Positions 1-11,418 are shown, counted from the stretch's first letter. The stretch: 64,000 nucleotides of DNA from Massilia rhizosphaerae (GCF_016093545.1 NZ_JADKYX010000001.1:663415-727414); one strand, 5' to 3'. The notes: generated from the letters alone by a model not told the origin. Program-made: numbers and translations.

Positions 1-836
1 GGCTTCACGGCGTCCGCCGGGGGGCTCTGCACCGGCAACGGGGACACCGGAGCCGGCGAGCCCGCCGCGAACGCCTGCGCGCCGCGTGACGCCGGTGCCG
101 GTGCCGGTGCCGGGCTTGCCGGCGACGTGTTCGCCACGACGACGAGGGCGCCGTCGACCCGGTTTTCCTCATACAGCCACAAGCCGCCCGCCGCCAGGGC
201 CGCCAGCAGGCTGCCGGCGATGCTCCAGGTGACGAGGCGGCGCTTCCACACGCTGCTCCAGGCCGGCTCCTCGCGCCGGGCCGCGTCGTCGCGCAGGCGC
301 GCGGCCAGCCACTCGGCTTCCGCGTCGGGCTGGGTGGGGCGCGGGATCGTGCCGGGGTCGATGCCCGCATCGCTGCGCGGTTCGGGGGCCGGCTCGGGCG
401 GGCGCGGCGGCGGCACGTGATCGGCGAAGGCGCGCGGGGACGGCTCCCGCTGGCGCGGCGGCGGCACGTGGCTGGCGCGCGCCTGCTCGCCGGGCACGGT
501 CGGCTCGCCGGCCGGCGGCGCCGCCGCGGGTGGCAGTGGCGCCGTGGGCGGCGGCGGCCGGTGCTGCGCGGCCCGCTCGGCCCACGCCTCGATCGCCACG
601 CCGAGGCCACGCGCCTGCGTGTCCGGAGCGCGCTGCATGGCGCCGGGGTCCGCCCGCTGCTCGGCCGGGCCGGCGCCGGGGCGCTGCGCGCCGGGGCCGT
701 GCCACACCGCCGGCCGCGCGGGCCGTGCGGGCACCGCCGGAGCGGGCTCGCCCTGTGGCGGCGGCTCTGGCGGGTGCGGCGGCGGCGCCTGGGCCGAGCC
801 GCTTTCCTGGAAGTCCTGCAACAATTGGGTCTTCAT
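1..836 (-). CDS. Hypothetical Pro-rich single-pass membrane protein (3' part beyond window)
   Basis: The frame starting at the ATG at 836 (MKTQLLQDFQESGSAQAPPP) stays open to the left edge, giving about 278 residues without a stop. It has a long Pro/Ala-rich, probably disordered N-terminal part with a twice-used motif (HVPPPR), then a short charged stretch, one hydrophobic segment at about residues 180-200 (LVTWSIAGSLLAALAAGGLW) and a Pro/Ala-rich tail that would lie in the periplasm. The other two minus frames and the plus frames here give only Arg/Ala-rich shadow translations, so this is the coding frame. The architecture recalls membrane-anchored periplasmic linker proteins such as GspB- or TonB-like proteins, but no family motif is visible. 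Function unknown. Confidence 0.6.
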   Translation of the reverse strand, partial: MKTQLLQDFQESGSAQAPPPHPPEPPPQGEPAPAVPARPARPAVWHGPGAQRPGAGPAEQRADPGAMQRAPDTQARGLGVAIEAWAERAAQHRPPPPTAPLPPAAAPPAGEPTVPGEQARASHVPPPRQREPSPRAFADHVPPPRPPEPAPEPRSDAGIDPGTIPRPTQPDAEAEWLAARLRDDAARREEPAWSSVWKRRLVTWSIAGSLLAALAAGGLWLYEENRVDGALVVVANTSPASPAPAPAPASRGAQAFAAGSPAPVSPLPVQSPPADAVK

Positions 837-910
837 GGTGCGATGCGCAATCCGGATAACCGGATGGGCAGTGTACCGAATCCCGGCCAAGCGCGGAGCG
901 CGCCTGACCG

Positions 911-3310
911 CTACAGGGTGACGACGACCTCCAGCGGGGCCGAACGCACGGCCGGCAGCGGCACGTCGAGCACGCGGCGCCGGGCGTCCCAACGGAACGC
1001 CAGCGCCCGTCCGGCGGCCCGCACGGCGCGCGGCCGGGCCGCCACGTTGTGCACCTTGAGGTCGAACGTCCGGGCCGTGGGAGTCGCCGCGGCGCCCGTC
1101 TCGGGCGCGATCGTCAAGGCCAGGCGGCCGTCGGCCAGCCGGCTCGAAAAGCGCACCAGTTCGTACATGCCGGCCTCGTAGGCGTGCGGCGTGCGGCCGT
1201 CGTCGTCGTACAGATGGCCTTCGGCCCGGGTGACGCCGGCGTCGTGCCAGTAATGCAGGTCCAACTTCGCGGTCGAATAGTCGCGCGTGCTCTGCATGGG
1301 CGGCGCGAGCGGCACGAAGGCGCCGGCGCGGACGAACGTCGGGATGCGGTCCGGCCGCGTGGCGACCGTCTCGATGATGCCGCCGCGGTGCGGCGCGTCC
1401 GTGTAAAAATCGAACCACCTGCTCCCCTTGCGGGGGAACACGACGTCCTGGCGGGTCGCGCCGGGCGCCGTCACGGGGGCGACGAGGAAGTCGGGGCCCC
1501 ACAGGTAGGTCGACGCCACGCCGGCGGTCGGGAGCATGTCGTCGTCCGGGTCCTCGAACAGCACCGGCCGCATCATCGGCATGCCCGTGCGGCTGTCGTC
1601 GAACGCGGCCGTGTAGTTATACGGCAGCATCGCGTAGCGCAGGCGGATGGCGTCGCGCGCGAGCGCTTCCACGGCCGGCGTGCGGAACACGGCTTCGGAC
1701 GGCACGTCCTCCTGCGCGTGCGGGCGGAAGATCGGCTGGAACACGCCGTATTGCAGCCAGCGCACGTACAGCTCGTCGTCCAGCACGGGACCCGCGAAAC
1801 CGCCGAGGTCCGAATGCATGTATGCCTGGCCCTGCATGCCCATCTGCAGCGCGATCTCCATCTGCGACTGCAAGCCGTCCCAGCCCCGGTGCACGTCGCC
1901 GGACCACGGGATCATGCCGAAGCGCTGCGACCCCGACCAGCCCGCGCGCATCAGGATGAACGGCCGCTCCTGCGGATAATCGCGCGCATAGCCGTCCGCG
2001 ATCAGGCGCGCCCACTCGTGGCCGTAGATGTTGTGGACCTGGTCCGCAGTGCCGGTCGCGTGGTGCGCGCCGGACGGGTGCATCTCCGGCTCGCCCAGGT
2101 CGCCCCACCAGCCCGCGACGCCGCCCGCCTTGAGTTCCTTGTAGATGTTCCAGAACCAGTCGCGCGCCTGCGGCTTGAACACGTCGATGAGGCCGGTGTT
2201 GCCGAAAAAAAAGTCGAACGTGTACGGTTTGCCGGCCGCATCCGTCGCCAGCACGCCGTGCTGCACGGCGTCCTGCCAGCGCTTCGACGTCGTCAGCACG
2301 AACGGTTCCGTGATCACGACCGTCTTGACGCCCTTCTTGTCGAAGTCGGCCATCATCGCTTCCGCGTGGGGAAAGCTGTCGCGGTCCCAGGCGAGATTGC
2401 CCATCGTGCCCTTGACGGTCTTGCCGAACCAGTACAGGTCGAACACGATCGCATCCAGCGGGATCTTGTCGGCGATGAACTTGTCGACGACGGCGCGCGC
2501 CTGGCTTTCCGTATGGTAGCCGAAGCGGCTCGCGAAATTGCCGAACGCCCAGCGCGGCGGCAGCGGCTGGCGGCCCGTCAGGCGCGTCGTCTCGTCCATC
2601 AGCTGCGCCCAGTCGTCGCCGGCGATCACCTGGTAGGTCTTGCGCCCGCCCATCACTTCGTAGCGCAGCGTGCCGTCCATGCGGCTGTCGAAGTCGAGCC
2701 AGCCGGCCTGCGGATTGTCGAAATGGAGCGCGTACCTGCGCGACGACACGGCCATCGGGATGCCGTAACCCATCTGGTCGGCGTGGTTGCCGAAGCTGTA
2801 GGACGCCTTGTTGTACAGGCGGAAGCGCTGGCCGCGGCGGTTCATGCCGGCCGCGCGCGACCCTGCGCCGTACAGCGCTTCGTCGCCCCGCAGCGAGAAT
2901 TCGATGCTCTGCAGGCCGTCGTCATGGCCGTAGCCGTGTTTTTCCGCGACGAGCGGCTTGCCCTTGTACGCGTAGCTGATGCGAAACGGCGACTTCTCGA
3001 CCGTCACCGTGATGCCGTCCGTGACGAGTTCGATGCGGCCGTCCGCCTCCTTCACCACCGCCTTCGCCTGGCCGGGCGCCAGCACGACGGCGTGCGACAC
3101 GGGGTCGAATTGCTCGCCGCGCGGCACGAAGCTCGTCTCGACGATGTTCGCGTCGTAGGCACGGATCAGGTAGCGGCCGTCGCTGGTGGCGACGTCCAGC
3201 GTGCCGTTGTCGTTGCGGTAGCCGAGGTAGGCGCGGTCGGCATTCTGCGCGCGGGCCGGGAGGGCGGCGGCCAGGCACAGGGCGAGCACGGCGTGGGGAA
3301 TGGGTTTCAT
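911..3310 (-). CDS. Secreted glycoside hydrolase family 31 (alpha-glucosidase / transglucosylase)
   Basis: 799 residues with a signal peptide (MKPIPHAVLALCLAAALPARA). GH31 enzymes hydrolyse or transfer alpha-linked glucose or xylose by a retaining mechanism. The catalytic core is clear: FDLYWFG, the nucleophile Asp in GWWGDLGEPE at about residue 404, and the acid/base Asp in WSGDVHRGWDG at about residue 472. The DLGEPE form of the nucleophile motif resembles the 4-alpha-glucosyltransferase branch (Agd31B type) more than classic alpha-xylosidases; this subfamily choice is an inference. An N-terminal beta-sandwich and C-terminal beta domains complete the usual length. It stands alone, with two 13-bp palindromes upstream that look like operator sites. 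Divergent from the exonuclease III gene. Confidence 0.88.
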   Translation of the reverse strand: MKPIPHAVLALCLAAALPARAQNADRAYLGYRNDNGTLDVATSDGRYLIRAYDANIVETSFVPRGEQFDPVSHAVVLAPGQAKAVVKEADGRIELVTDGITVTVEKSPFRISYAYKGKPLVAEKHGYGHDDGLQSIEFSLRGDEALYGAGSRAAGMNRRGQRFRLYNKASYSFGNHADQMGYGIPMAVSSRRYALHFDNPQAGWLDFDSRMDGTLRYEVMGGRKTYQVIAGDDWAQLMDETTRLTGRQPLPPRWAFGNFASRFGYHTESQARAVVDKFIADKIPLDAIVFDLYWFGKTVKGTMGNLAWDRDSFPHAEAMMADFDKKGVKTVVITEPFVLTTSKRWQDAVQHGVLATDAAGKPYTFDFFFGNTGLIDVFKPQARDWFWNIYKELKAGGVAGWWGDLGEPEMHPSGAHHATGTADQVHNIYGHEWARLIADGYARDYPQERPFILMRAGWSGSQRFGMIPWSGDVHRGWDGLQSQMEIALQMGMQGQAYMHSDLGGFAGPVLDDELYVRWLQYGVFQPIFRPHAQEDVPSEAVFRTPAVEALARDAIRLRYAMLPYNYTAAFDDSRTGMPMMRPVLFEDPDDDMLPTAGVASTYLWGPDFLVAPVTAPGATRQDVVFPRKGSRWFDFYTDAPHRGGIIETVATRPDRIPTFVRAGAFVPLAPPMQSTRDYSTAKLDLHYWHDAGVTRAEGHLYDDDGRTPHAYEAGMYELVRFSSRLADGRLALTIAPETGAAATPTARTFDLKVHNVAARPRAVRAAGRALAFRWDARRRVLDVPLPAVRSAPLEVVVTL

Positions 3311-3360
3311 GGTCTCCCGTCGTTGTCGTTGTTGGAATGGAAGAATTTTACCCGGTTAAC

Positions 3361-3426
3361 GTAGCAAAGCTACACGCATGGGAGGATGTGCGTAAAATAC
3401 GGCAAACCAAAACGTAGTTTGACTAC
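3361..3426 (-). promoter_or_regulatory. Twin 13-bp palindromes upstream of the GH31 gene
   Basis: GTAGCAAAGCTAC at 3361-3373 and GTAGTTTGACTAC at 3414-3426 are both inverted repeats of the form GTAGY-N3-RCTAC. Their centres are 53 bp apart, about five helical turns. They lie 51 and 104 bp upstream of the GH31 start and before the divergent xthA start. Paired, in-phase sites suggest a dimeric or looping regulator. No regulator gene is adjacent, so the protein is unknown. Confidence 0.5.
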
Positions 3427-3499
3427 TTCCGTACTGTTGTGCGGCACCCGCGGCATTCTCGGGTCAGAATAGCGGCAAACACAATCCACGAGAGACCAC

Positions 3500-4285
3500 A
3501 TGCGTATCGCCACGTTCAACGTCAACGGCATCAACAGCCGCCTCCCCGCCCTGCTGCAATGGCTGGAGGAAACGCAGCCGGACGTCGCCTGCCTGCAGGA
3601 GCTCAAGGCGCCCCAGGAAAAATTTCCCGAGATGGAGATCCGCGCTGCCGGCTATTGCCCGATCTGGCACGGCCAGAAAAGCTGGAACGGCGTCGCGATC
3701 CTCGCGCGCGGGACGGAGCCGCAGGAGTCGCAGCGCGGCCTGCCGGGCGATCCGGACGACGAACAGAGCCGCTACATCGAGGCCGTCGTGAACGGCATCC
3801 TCGTCGCCTGCCTGTATCTGCCGAACGGCAATCCGGCGCCGGGTCCCAAATTCGATTACAAGCTGCGCTGGTTCGCGCGCCTGCAGGTGCGCGCGCAAGA
3901 GTTGATCGCCACCGGGGCGCCCGTCGTCATCGCGGGCGACTACAACGTGATGCCGACCGAACTCGACGTCTACAAGCCGGAGCGCTGGGTCGACGATGCC
4001 CTGTTCCGTCCGGAGACGCGGGAAGCCTACCGGCGCCTGCTCGACCAGGGCTGGACGGACGCGCTGCGCGCCCTGCATCCGGACGAAGTCATCTACACGT
4101 TCTGGGATTATTTTCGTGACGCGTACGGCCGCAACGCGGGCCTGCGCATCGACCACCTGCTCGTCAGCCCGGCGCTGGCACCGAAGCTGAAGGCGGCCGG
4201 CGTCGACCGCGACGTGCGCGGGCGCACCAAGCCCAGCGACCACGCCCCCACGTGGATCGAGCTGGACTGGCCCAAGCTTGGGTGA
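3500..4285 (+). CDS. xthA: Exodeoxyribonuclease III
   Basis: 261 residues of the exonuclease III / AP endonuclease family, a Mg-dependent cytoplasmic repair enzyme that cuts at abasic sites and removes 3' nucleotides. Family landmarks in order: N-terminal MRIATFNVNGINSRLPALL, the metal-binding Glu in CLQELKAP, the YLPNGNP segment, the GDYNVMPTELD catalytic loop, the IDHLLVSP motif and the terminal SDHAPTWIELDW with the catalytic Asp-His. Length is standard. It ends 3 bp before the convergent TetR gene. Confidence 0.95.
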   Translation: MRIATFNVNGINSRLPALLQWLEETQPDVACLQELKAPQEKFPEMEIRAAGYCPIWHGQKSWNGVAILARGTEPQESQRGLPGDPDDEQSRYIEAVVNGILVACLYLPNGNPAPGPKFDYKLRWFARLQVRAQELIATGAPVVIAGDYNVMPTELDVYKPERWVDDALFRPETREAYRRLLDQGWTDALRALHPDEVIYTFWDYFRDAYGRNAGLRIDHLLVSPALAPKLKAAGVDRDVRGRTKPSDHAPTWIELDWPKLG

Positions 4286-4288
4286 GCG

Positions 4289-4927
4289 TCAGCCTGCGGC
4301 CTGGCGCCGCAGCGGCGGCCGACCCAGCACCATGCCGAGGCGCAGCGCGCTCTCGGTGACGACGTCGATGTCGGGCGTGTAGCCATCCTCGATCCAGCGC
4401 AGTGCGATGTGGATCACGCCGCCGACAATGCCCGCTTCCAGCAGAGGATCGGGCGGCACATCCGGCGGCACGACGTAGCGCCCCACCTGTTCGCCGATGG
4501 CACGCAGCGCGGCATCGAATGCCTTGTCGACGGCCCGGCTGACACCGCGGATCTCGACGAGGAACACGCGCGCCGAACGGGGCTCGCGCTGCAGCGCCGC
4601 AAAATACGTCCGCAGCATCGCGCGCGCCCGCGCGACCCGGCTGCGGCCGGCCCGGCGTCCCGCCTCCCGGATTTCGCCCAATACACTGTACGTGACGGCG
4701 TTGAACGAGGCGATCAGCAGCTCTTCGCTGTTGGCGAAGGATTCGTAAAAATAACGTTCCGTGAGCCCGGCGGCTTCGCACACGGCCTTGACCGTGGATT
4801 GGCGATAGCCGCGGTCGCCGTAGACGGCGACCGCAGCCCCGATCAACTGGGAACGGCGCTGGGCGCGCCGTTCATCTTGCGGGACACCGCGATAGGGCCG
4901 GGCAGTTTGTGAAGATTCTGGAGGCAT
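4289..4927 (-). CDS. TetR family transcriptional regulator
   Basis: 212 residues. The N-terminal part (about residues 20-70) is a TetR helix-turn-helix: RRSQLIGAAVAVYGDRGYRQSTVK, then VCEAAGLTERYFYESFANSEELL. The C-terminal ligand-binding half is unlike any specific family that I can name. It is divergent from the alpha/beta hydrolase gene, with an inverted repeat in the gap, so it probably represses that gene and itself. The ligand cannot be read from the sequence. Confidence 0.88.
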   Translation of the reverse strand: MPPESSQTARPYRGVPQDERRAQRRSQLIGAAVAVYGDRGYRQSTVKAVCEAAGLTERYFYESFANSEELLIASFNAVTYSVLGEIREAGRRAGRSRVARARAMLRTYFAALQREPRSARVFLVEIRGVSRAVDKAFDAALRAIGEQVGRYVVPPDVPPDPLLEAGIVGGVIHIALRWIEDGYTPDIDVVTESALRLGMVLGRPPLRRQAAG

Positions 4928-4963
4928 TCTTCTATTTTCTCACAGAACAATGGACGCCAAATG

Positions 4964-4981
4964 TGACAATATTATGTGTCA
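4964..4981. promoter_or_regulatory. Candidate TetR operator between tetR and hydrolase
   Basis: TGACAATATTATGTGTCA has perfect 5-bp outer arms (TGACA / TGTCA) around an AT-rich 8-bp centre. It lies 37 bp upstream of the TetR start and 52 bp before the hydrolase start. TetR proteins normally bind such palindromes in divergent gaps. The inner bases are not symmetric, so confidence is modest. Confidence 0.4.
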
Positions 4982-5033
4982 ATCAAGCCTGCCTCAACCT
5001 TTAGCGGAACCTCCAAAAGAAAGCGATCGTGCG

Positions 5034-6017
5034 ATGAACTACGTCCTGTCCGCCGCGGGCATCCTGGCCCTGGCCGTCCTGCTGAGCGTCCTGTTCACGG
5101 CGTACGTGGCGCGCAAGGTGGAAGCGCTGTTGCCGCCGACGGGCCGCTGCGTCGACGTGCCCGGCGCGCGCCTGCACGTGCGCGAGTTCGCCGGCGGCGC
5201 CCCGGGCGCGCCGGCGATCCTGCTCGTGCACGGCCTCACCGGCCAGCTGGCCCATTTCACCTTCGGCGTGACGGGACGCCTGCAGGGGCGGCACCGGCTC
5301 GTCGCCGTCGACCGGCCGGGCTCCGGCTACTCGACGCGCGCGCCGGGCGTGCCGGCGGACCTGCGCACGCAGGCGGCCGCCCTCGCCGCGCTGATCGAGC
5401 AGTTGGGGCTCGAGCGGCCGCTCGTCGTCGGCCACTCGCTGGGCGGCGCGCTGGCCCTCGCCCTCGCGCTGGACCACCCGCGCCACGTGGGCGCACTCGC
5501 CCTCGTCGCGCCGCTGACGCACATGCAGGACCGGGTGCCGTCCGTGTTCGAGGGCCTGACGATTTTGTCGCCCGTGTGGCGCACCATCGTCGCCTGGACG
5601 CTCGCGACGCCCGTCTCGATCAAGAACAGCCGCGCGACGCTGGACGCGGTGTTCGGTCCCGAACCGGTGCCGGACGATTTCGCCACGCGCGCCGGCGGCC
5701 TGCTCGGCCTGCGGCCGGGCGCCTTCCTGGCCGCATCGGACGACCTGCGCTTCCTCCCCGACTGCCTGCCCGAGCAACAGACGCGCTACGCCGAACTGGA
5801 CCTGCCCGTGTCCATCCTGTACGGCAAGGACGACCGCATCCTCGATCCGCAGGCGCACGGCCAGGCGCTGGCCGACAAGGTCCGCGGCGCGCGGCTGGAA
5901 CTGGTCGAGGGCGGCCACATGCTGCCCATGACCAATCCTGAGGCCACGGCCGCCTTCATCGCGGCCACCGCCGCCCGCTGCCGCGGCGGTGCGCGCGCGG
6001 CCGCCGTGCACGGCTGA
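5034..6017 (+). CDS. Membrane-anchored alpha/beta-fold hydrolase
   Basis: 327 residues when started at MNYVLSAAGILALAVLLSV, which places a hydrophobic membrane anchor at residues 3-25; an in-frame ATG at 4950 would add 28 residues without hydrophobic or conserved character. The alpha/beta hydrolase core follows: oxyanion region LLVHGLTG, nucleophile elbow VVGHSLGG (catalytic Ser), acid YGKDDRILD and His in EGGHMLPMTNP. The substrate is unknown; lipases, esterases and haloperoxidase-like hydrolases share this pattern. It is divergent from and probably controlled by the TetR regulator. Confidence 0.85.
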   Translation: MNYVLSAAGILALAVLLSVLFTAYVARKVEALLPPTGRCVDVPGARLHVREFAGGAPGAPAILLVHGLTGQLAHFTFGVTGRLQGRHRLVAVDRPGSGYSTRAPGVPADLRTQAAALAALIEQLGLERPLVVGHSLGGALALALALDHPRHVGALALVAPLTHMQDRVPSVFEGLTILSPVWRTIVAWTLATPVSIKNSRATLDAVFGPEPVPDDFATRAGGLLGLRPGAFLAASDDLRFLPDCLPEQQTRYAELDLPVSILYGKDDRILDPQAHGQALADKVRGARLELVEGGHMLPMTNPEATAAFIAATAARCRGGARAAAVHG

Positions 6018-6103
6018 GCTTGCCGCATCGGCCGGACGACCGGCCATCCCCTTGTCCGAATCGGCCCACCTTCGCTGCACCGCATGCTAAGGTCCGGGCC
6101 TGA

Positions 6104-7473
<1,370 letters not shown>

Positions 7474-7474
<1 letters not shown>

Positions 7475-8550
7475 TGAAGCGCGACATCGACAAGGATACC
7501 GTCGGCGGGCAGGCGGCGCCGGCGCAGCAGGACAAGACGACCCCGATGACGATGATCCAGGCCCTCCGATCGGCCATGGACGTCATGTTGGGACGTAGCG
7601 ACGACGTCGTCATCTACGGCCAGGACGTGGGCTATTTCGGTGGCGTGTTCCGCGTGACGGACGGCCTGCAGGCGAAGTACGGCAAGCAGCGCGTGTTCGA
7701 CGCGCCGATCTCGGAAGGCGGCATCGTCGGCACCGCGGTCGGCATGGCCGCGTACGGCCTGCGGCCCGTCGTCGAGATCCAGTTCGCCGACTATTTTTAT
7801 CCGGCCACCGACCAGATCGTGTCGGAGGCGGCGCGCCTGCGCTACCGCTCGGCGGGCGACTTCACGGCGCCGCTGACGATCCGCATGCCCTGCGGCGGCG
7901 GCATCTACGGCGGCCAGACGCACAGCCAGAGCCCGGAAGCGTTCTTCACCCACGTGTGCGGCCTGCGCACGGTGATGCCGTCCAACCCGTACGACGCGAA
8001 AGGCCTGCTGATCGCCGCGATCGAGAACGACGACCCGGTGATCTTCCTGGAGCCGAAGCGGCTGTACAACGGCCCGTTCGACGGCCACCACGACCGCCCC
8101 GTCGTCTCGTGGGCCAAGCATCCGCGCGGCGACGTCCCGGAAGGCTATTACACGGTCCCGCTGGACAAGGCCGCCGTGTTCCGCGAAGGCGCCGACCTCA
8201 CCGTGCTCACCTACGGCACGATGGTCTGGGTGTCGGAAGCGGCCGCCAACGAGACCGGCATCGACGCCGAGATCATCGACCTGCGCACCCTGTGGCCGCT
8301 GGACCTGGAGACGGTCGTCGCATCCGTGCAAAAAACCGGCCGCTGCGTCGTCGTCCACGAGGCGACGCGCACCAGCGGCTTCGGTGCGGAACTGGCGGCC
8401 CTCGTGCAGGAACACTGCTTCTACCACCTGGAAGCGCCGATCGAGCGCGTGACGGGCTGGGACACGCCCTACCCGCACGCGCAGGAATGGGCGTATTTTC
8501 CGGGACCCGACCGCGTGGGCGCGGCATTCAAGCGAGCGATGGAGGCCTGA
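7474..8550 (+). CDS. bkdA2: Branched-chain 2-oxoacid dehydrogenase E1 beta
   Basis: 358 residues. The start ATG at 7474 shares one base with the E1 alpha stop, indicating translational coupling; the longer open frame upstream of it is a shadow of the E1 alpha gene. Conserved transketolase-like blocks are present: GQDVGYFGGVFRVTDGLQ, FDAPISEGGIVGTAVGMA, EIQFADYFYPATDQI and the C-terminal IDLRTLWPLD and CVVVHEATRTSGFGAEL. Forms the alpha2beta2 E1 component with the preceding product. Confidence 0.94.
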
Positions 8551-8552
8551 GG

Positions 8553-9896
8553 ATGGGACAGCATGTGATCAAGATGCCGGACCTGGGCGAAGGCATCGCG
8601 GAAGTGGAAGTCGTCGCGTGGCGCGTGCAGCCCGGCGACGCAATCGTCGAGGACCAGATCCTGGCCGACGTCATGACGGACAAGGCGACCGTGGAGATTC
8701 CGTCGCCCGTGCACGGCACGGTCGTCGCGCTCGGCGGCAAGGTGGGCGAGTCGCTGGCCGTCGGCGCGGAGCTGATCCGGCTCGAGGTCGAAGGCGCGGG
8801 CAATGCGCCCCCCGTCGCGCGGCCCGCGGCCGCCGCGGACGAAGCGGCCGAGGAGCCGGCCGACGAACCGGCCGACGTCCCGCACGGCTACGTGCCGGAG
8901 CCGCCGCGCGTGGCACAAGGGGCGGCGAGCGTCGCCGAGGCCCCGGCCGCCGTCGCGTCCCCGCCGCTTTCCCGCCCCGCACCCGCGCGTGCGCCGGCGC
9001 CCGCGTTGCGCGCGGCCGGCGACAAGCCGCTGGCCGCGCCGGCCGTGCGCAAGCGCGCGTGGGACCTGGGCATCGAACTGCAATACGTGGCCGGCAGCGG
9101 CCCGGCGGGACGCATCACGCACGCCGATCTCGACGCGTATGCGAGCGGCCAGCGGCGCGGCCATCCGGCGGCTGCGGACGGCCGTTACGCGCATCTCGAA
9201 GGCGAGGAAGCCGTCCCCGTGATCGGCCTGCGCCGCAAGATCGCGGAAAAAATGCAGCTGGCAAAGCGCCGGATTCCCCACTTCACTTACGTCGAGGAGA
9301 TCGACGTGACGGACCTGGAAACGTTGCGCGCCCAGCTGAACGCGCGCTACGGCGAGGAACGGGGCAAGCTCACCCTGCTGCCCCTGCTGATGCGCGCCGT
9401 CGTCCTCGCCGTGCGCCAGTTCCCGGACGTGAACGCCCGCTACGACGACGAGGCGAACGTCGTCACGCGCTACCAGCCGGTCCACATCGGCATCGCGACG
9501 CAGACGGACGCCGGCCTGATGGTGCCCGTCGTGCGCCACGCCGAGGCGCGCGATCCCTGGTCCTCCGCGTCCGAAATCGCCCGCCTGGCCGACGCGGCCC
9601 GCAACGGCAAGGCGGCGAGAGACGAGCTGTCCGGGTCGACGATCACGATCACGAGCCTCGGCGCGCTGGGCGGCATCGTCAGCACGCCCGTCATCAACCA
9701 TCCGGAAGTGGCGATCGTGGGCGTGAACCGCATCGTCGACCGGCCCGTCATCAAAAACGGCGGCATGGTGGCGCGCAAGCTGATGAATTTGTCGTCGTCG
9801 TTCGACCACCGCGTCATCGACGGCATGGTGGCGGCGGAATTCATCCAGGCGATCCGCGGCTATCTGGAATCGCCCGCCACCCTGTTCGTGGAGTGA
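8553..9896 (+). CDS. bkdB: Dihydrolipoamide acyltransferase E2 of BCKDH
   Basis: 447 residues. One lipoyl domain (about 1-80) with the modified Lys in [11 protein letters not shown]; an Ala/Pro-rich flexible linker; a peripheral subunit-binding domain (about 150-190, [14 protein letters not shown] and [11 protein letters not shown]); and a catalytic acyltransferase domain ending in [17 protein letters not shown], whose His-Asp pair is catalytic. Transfers the branched acyl group from lipoate to CoA. The start is 2 bp after the E1 beta stop with GGAGG immediately upstream. Confidence 0.94.
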   Translation: MGQHVIKMPDLGEGIAEVEVVAWRVQPGDAIVEDQILADVMTDKATVEIPSPVHGTVVALGGKVGESLAVGAELIRLEVEGAGNAPPVARPAAAADEAAEEPADEPADVPHGYVPEPPRVAQGAASVAEAPAAVASPPLSRPAPARAPAPALRAAGDKPLAAPAVRKRAWDLGIELQYVAGSGPAGRITHADLDAYASGQRRGHPAAADGRYAHLEGEEAVPVIGLRRKIAEKMQLAKRRIPHFTYVEEIDVTDLETLRAQLNARYGEERGKLTLLPLLMRAVVLAVRQFPDVNARYDDEANVVTRYQPVHIGIATQTDAGLMVPVVRHAEARDPWSSASEIARLADAARNGKAARDELSGSTITITSLGALGGIVSTPVINHPEVAIVGVNRIVDRPVIKNGGMVARKLMNLSSSFDHRVIDGMVAAEFIQAIRGYLESPATLFVE

Positions 9897-9900
9897 ACGC

Positions 9901-11301
9901 ATGGCACTGACGAACGACACCACCACCCTCCTCGTCATCGGCGGCGGCCCGGGCGGCTACGTGGCGGCGATCCGCGCCGGCCAGCTGGGCATCCCGACCG
10001 TCCTCGTCGAAGGCGCGGACCTGGGCGGCACCTGCCTGAACATCGGCTGCATCCCGTCCAAGGCCCTGATCCACGCGGCCGACACATTCCACCAGGCCGC
10101 GCACCTGGCGCACGAGTCGCCGCTCGGCATCCGCGCGGGCGCGCCGACGATCGATGTCGCCCAAACCGTCGCATGGAAGGACGGCATCGTCAAGCGGCTG
10201 ACGGGCGGCGTCGGCGCGCTGTTGAAAAAGAACGGCGTGAAGGTCGTGCGCGGCTGGGCGCGCATCCTCGACGGCAAGACGGTCGAAGTGGCCCAGGGCG
10301 ACGACACCTTGCGCATCCGCTGCGAGCACCTGCTGCTCGCGACGGGGTCCGTGCCGGTCGAGCTGCCGTTCCTGCCGTTCGGCGGCGCCGTCGTGTCGTC
10401 GACGGAGGCGCTGGCGCCGGCCACGCTGCCCGGCCACCTCGTCGTCGTCGGCGCCGGCTACATCGGGCTGGAGCTGGGCATCGCCTACCGCAAGCTGGGC
10501 GCGCGGGTCACGGTCGTGGAAGCGGCCGGCCGCGTGCTGCCCGCCTACGACGACGAATTCGCAAAGCCCGTCGCGGCGAGCCTCGAGCGGCTGGGGATCG
10601 CCGTCCACCTCGAATCCAGCGTGCTCGGTCCGGCCGCCGACGGCCGCGGCGTGCGCATGAAAAACGGCGGCGGCGAAGACACGGTGCTGGAAGCGGACCG
10701 CGTGCTCGTCGCCGTCGGCCGCCGGCCCCGCACGGACGGGTATGGGCTCGAGAGCCTGCTGCTCGACATGAACGGGCGCTTCGTCCGCATCGACAACCAG
10801 TGCCGCACGTCGATGCGCAACGTGTGGGCCATCGGCGACCTGACAGGCGAACCGATGCTCGCCCACCGCGCGATGGCCCAGGGCGAGATGGTGGCCGAGA
10901 TCGTCGCGGGCAAGCGCCGCCATTTCACGCCGGCCGCGATTCCCGCCGTCTGCTTCACGGACCCGGAAGTGGTCGTCGCCGGCATGACGCCGCAACAGGC
11001 CGCGCAACTGGGCGTGGAGTGCATCGCCGCGAGCTTCCCGTTCGCCGCCAACGGCCGCGCGCTGACGCTGGAGGCGCCGGACGGCTTCGTGCGCGTCGTC
11101 GCCCGCAAGGCCGATCACGTCATCGTCGGCTGGCAGGCCGTCGGTGCCGGCGTGTCCGAACTGGCGGCCGCGTTCGGGCAATCCATCGAGATGGGCGCGC
11201 AGCTCGAGGACGTGGCGGGCACGATCCACGCTCACCCGACCCTCGGCGAAGCCGTGCAGGAGGCGGCGTTGCGCGCGCTGGGGCACGCGCTGCACGTCTG
11301 A
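9901..11301 (+). CDS. lpdV: Dihydrolipoyl dehydrogenase E3
   Basis: 466 residues. FAD-binding [20 protein letters not shown], the redox disulfide motif [18 protein letters not shown]-binding [13 protein letters not shown], the second FAD motif [17 protein letters not shown] and the dimer-interface active site [15 protein letters not shown] with the catalytic His. Reoxidises dihydrolipoamide with NAD+. Position as the last gene of the bkd operon suggests a dedicated E3 (LpdV-type), although such enzymes can serve other complexes. A strong hairpin follows. Confidence 0.94.
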   Translation: MALTNDTTTLLVIGGGPGGYVAAIRAGQLGIPTVLVEGADLGGTCLNIGCIPSKALIHAADTFHQAAHLAHESPLGIRAGAPTIDVAQTVAWKDGIVKRLTGGVGALLKKNGVKVVRGWARILDGKTVEVAQGDDTLRIRCEHLLLATGSVPVELPFLPFGGAVVSSTEALAPATLPGHLVVVGAGYIGLELGIAYRKLGARVTVVEAAGRVLPAYDDEFAKPVAASLERLGIAVHLESSVLGPAADGRGVRMKNGGGEDTVLEADRVLVAVGRRPRTDGYGLESLLLDMNGRFVRIDNQCRTSMRNVWAIGDLTGEPMLAHRAMAQGEMVAEIVAGKRRHFTPAAIPAVCFTDPEVVVAGMTPQQAAQLGVECIAASFPFAANGRALTLEAPDGFVRVVARKADHVIVGWQAVGAGVSELAAAFGQSIEMGAQLEDVAGTIHAHPTLGEAVQEAALRALGHALHV

Positions 11302-11316
11302 CCCGCCGCGCGCAAA

Positions 11317-11360
11317 AGCGCGGGTGGGATACGCCGCCCCCGACGCATCCCACCCGCGCT
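11317..11360 (+). terminator. Strong hairpin downstream of the bkd operon
   Basis: A perfect 14-bp stem (AGCGCGGGTGGGAT at 11317-11330 with ATCCCACCCGCGCT at 11347-11360) and 16-nt loop begin 15 bp after the E3 stop. There is no T-run, so it may be a Rho-assisted terminator or an RNA-stabilising, REP-like element rather than a classical intrinsic terminator. Confidence 0.5.
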
Positions 11361-11418
11361 GCGCGCCAGGCCGCTGGCACGCCCCCGATCCCGGACCAGG
11401 CCGGGCCTTGCTACGATG

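Noticed and set aside
417..1181. Plus-strand 254-codon frame near the left edge
   Set aside because: Arg/Gly-rich translation antisense to the Pro-rich membrane protein and the end of GH31; no ribosome binding site or motif.
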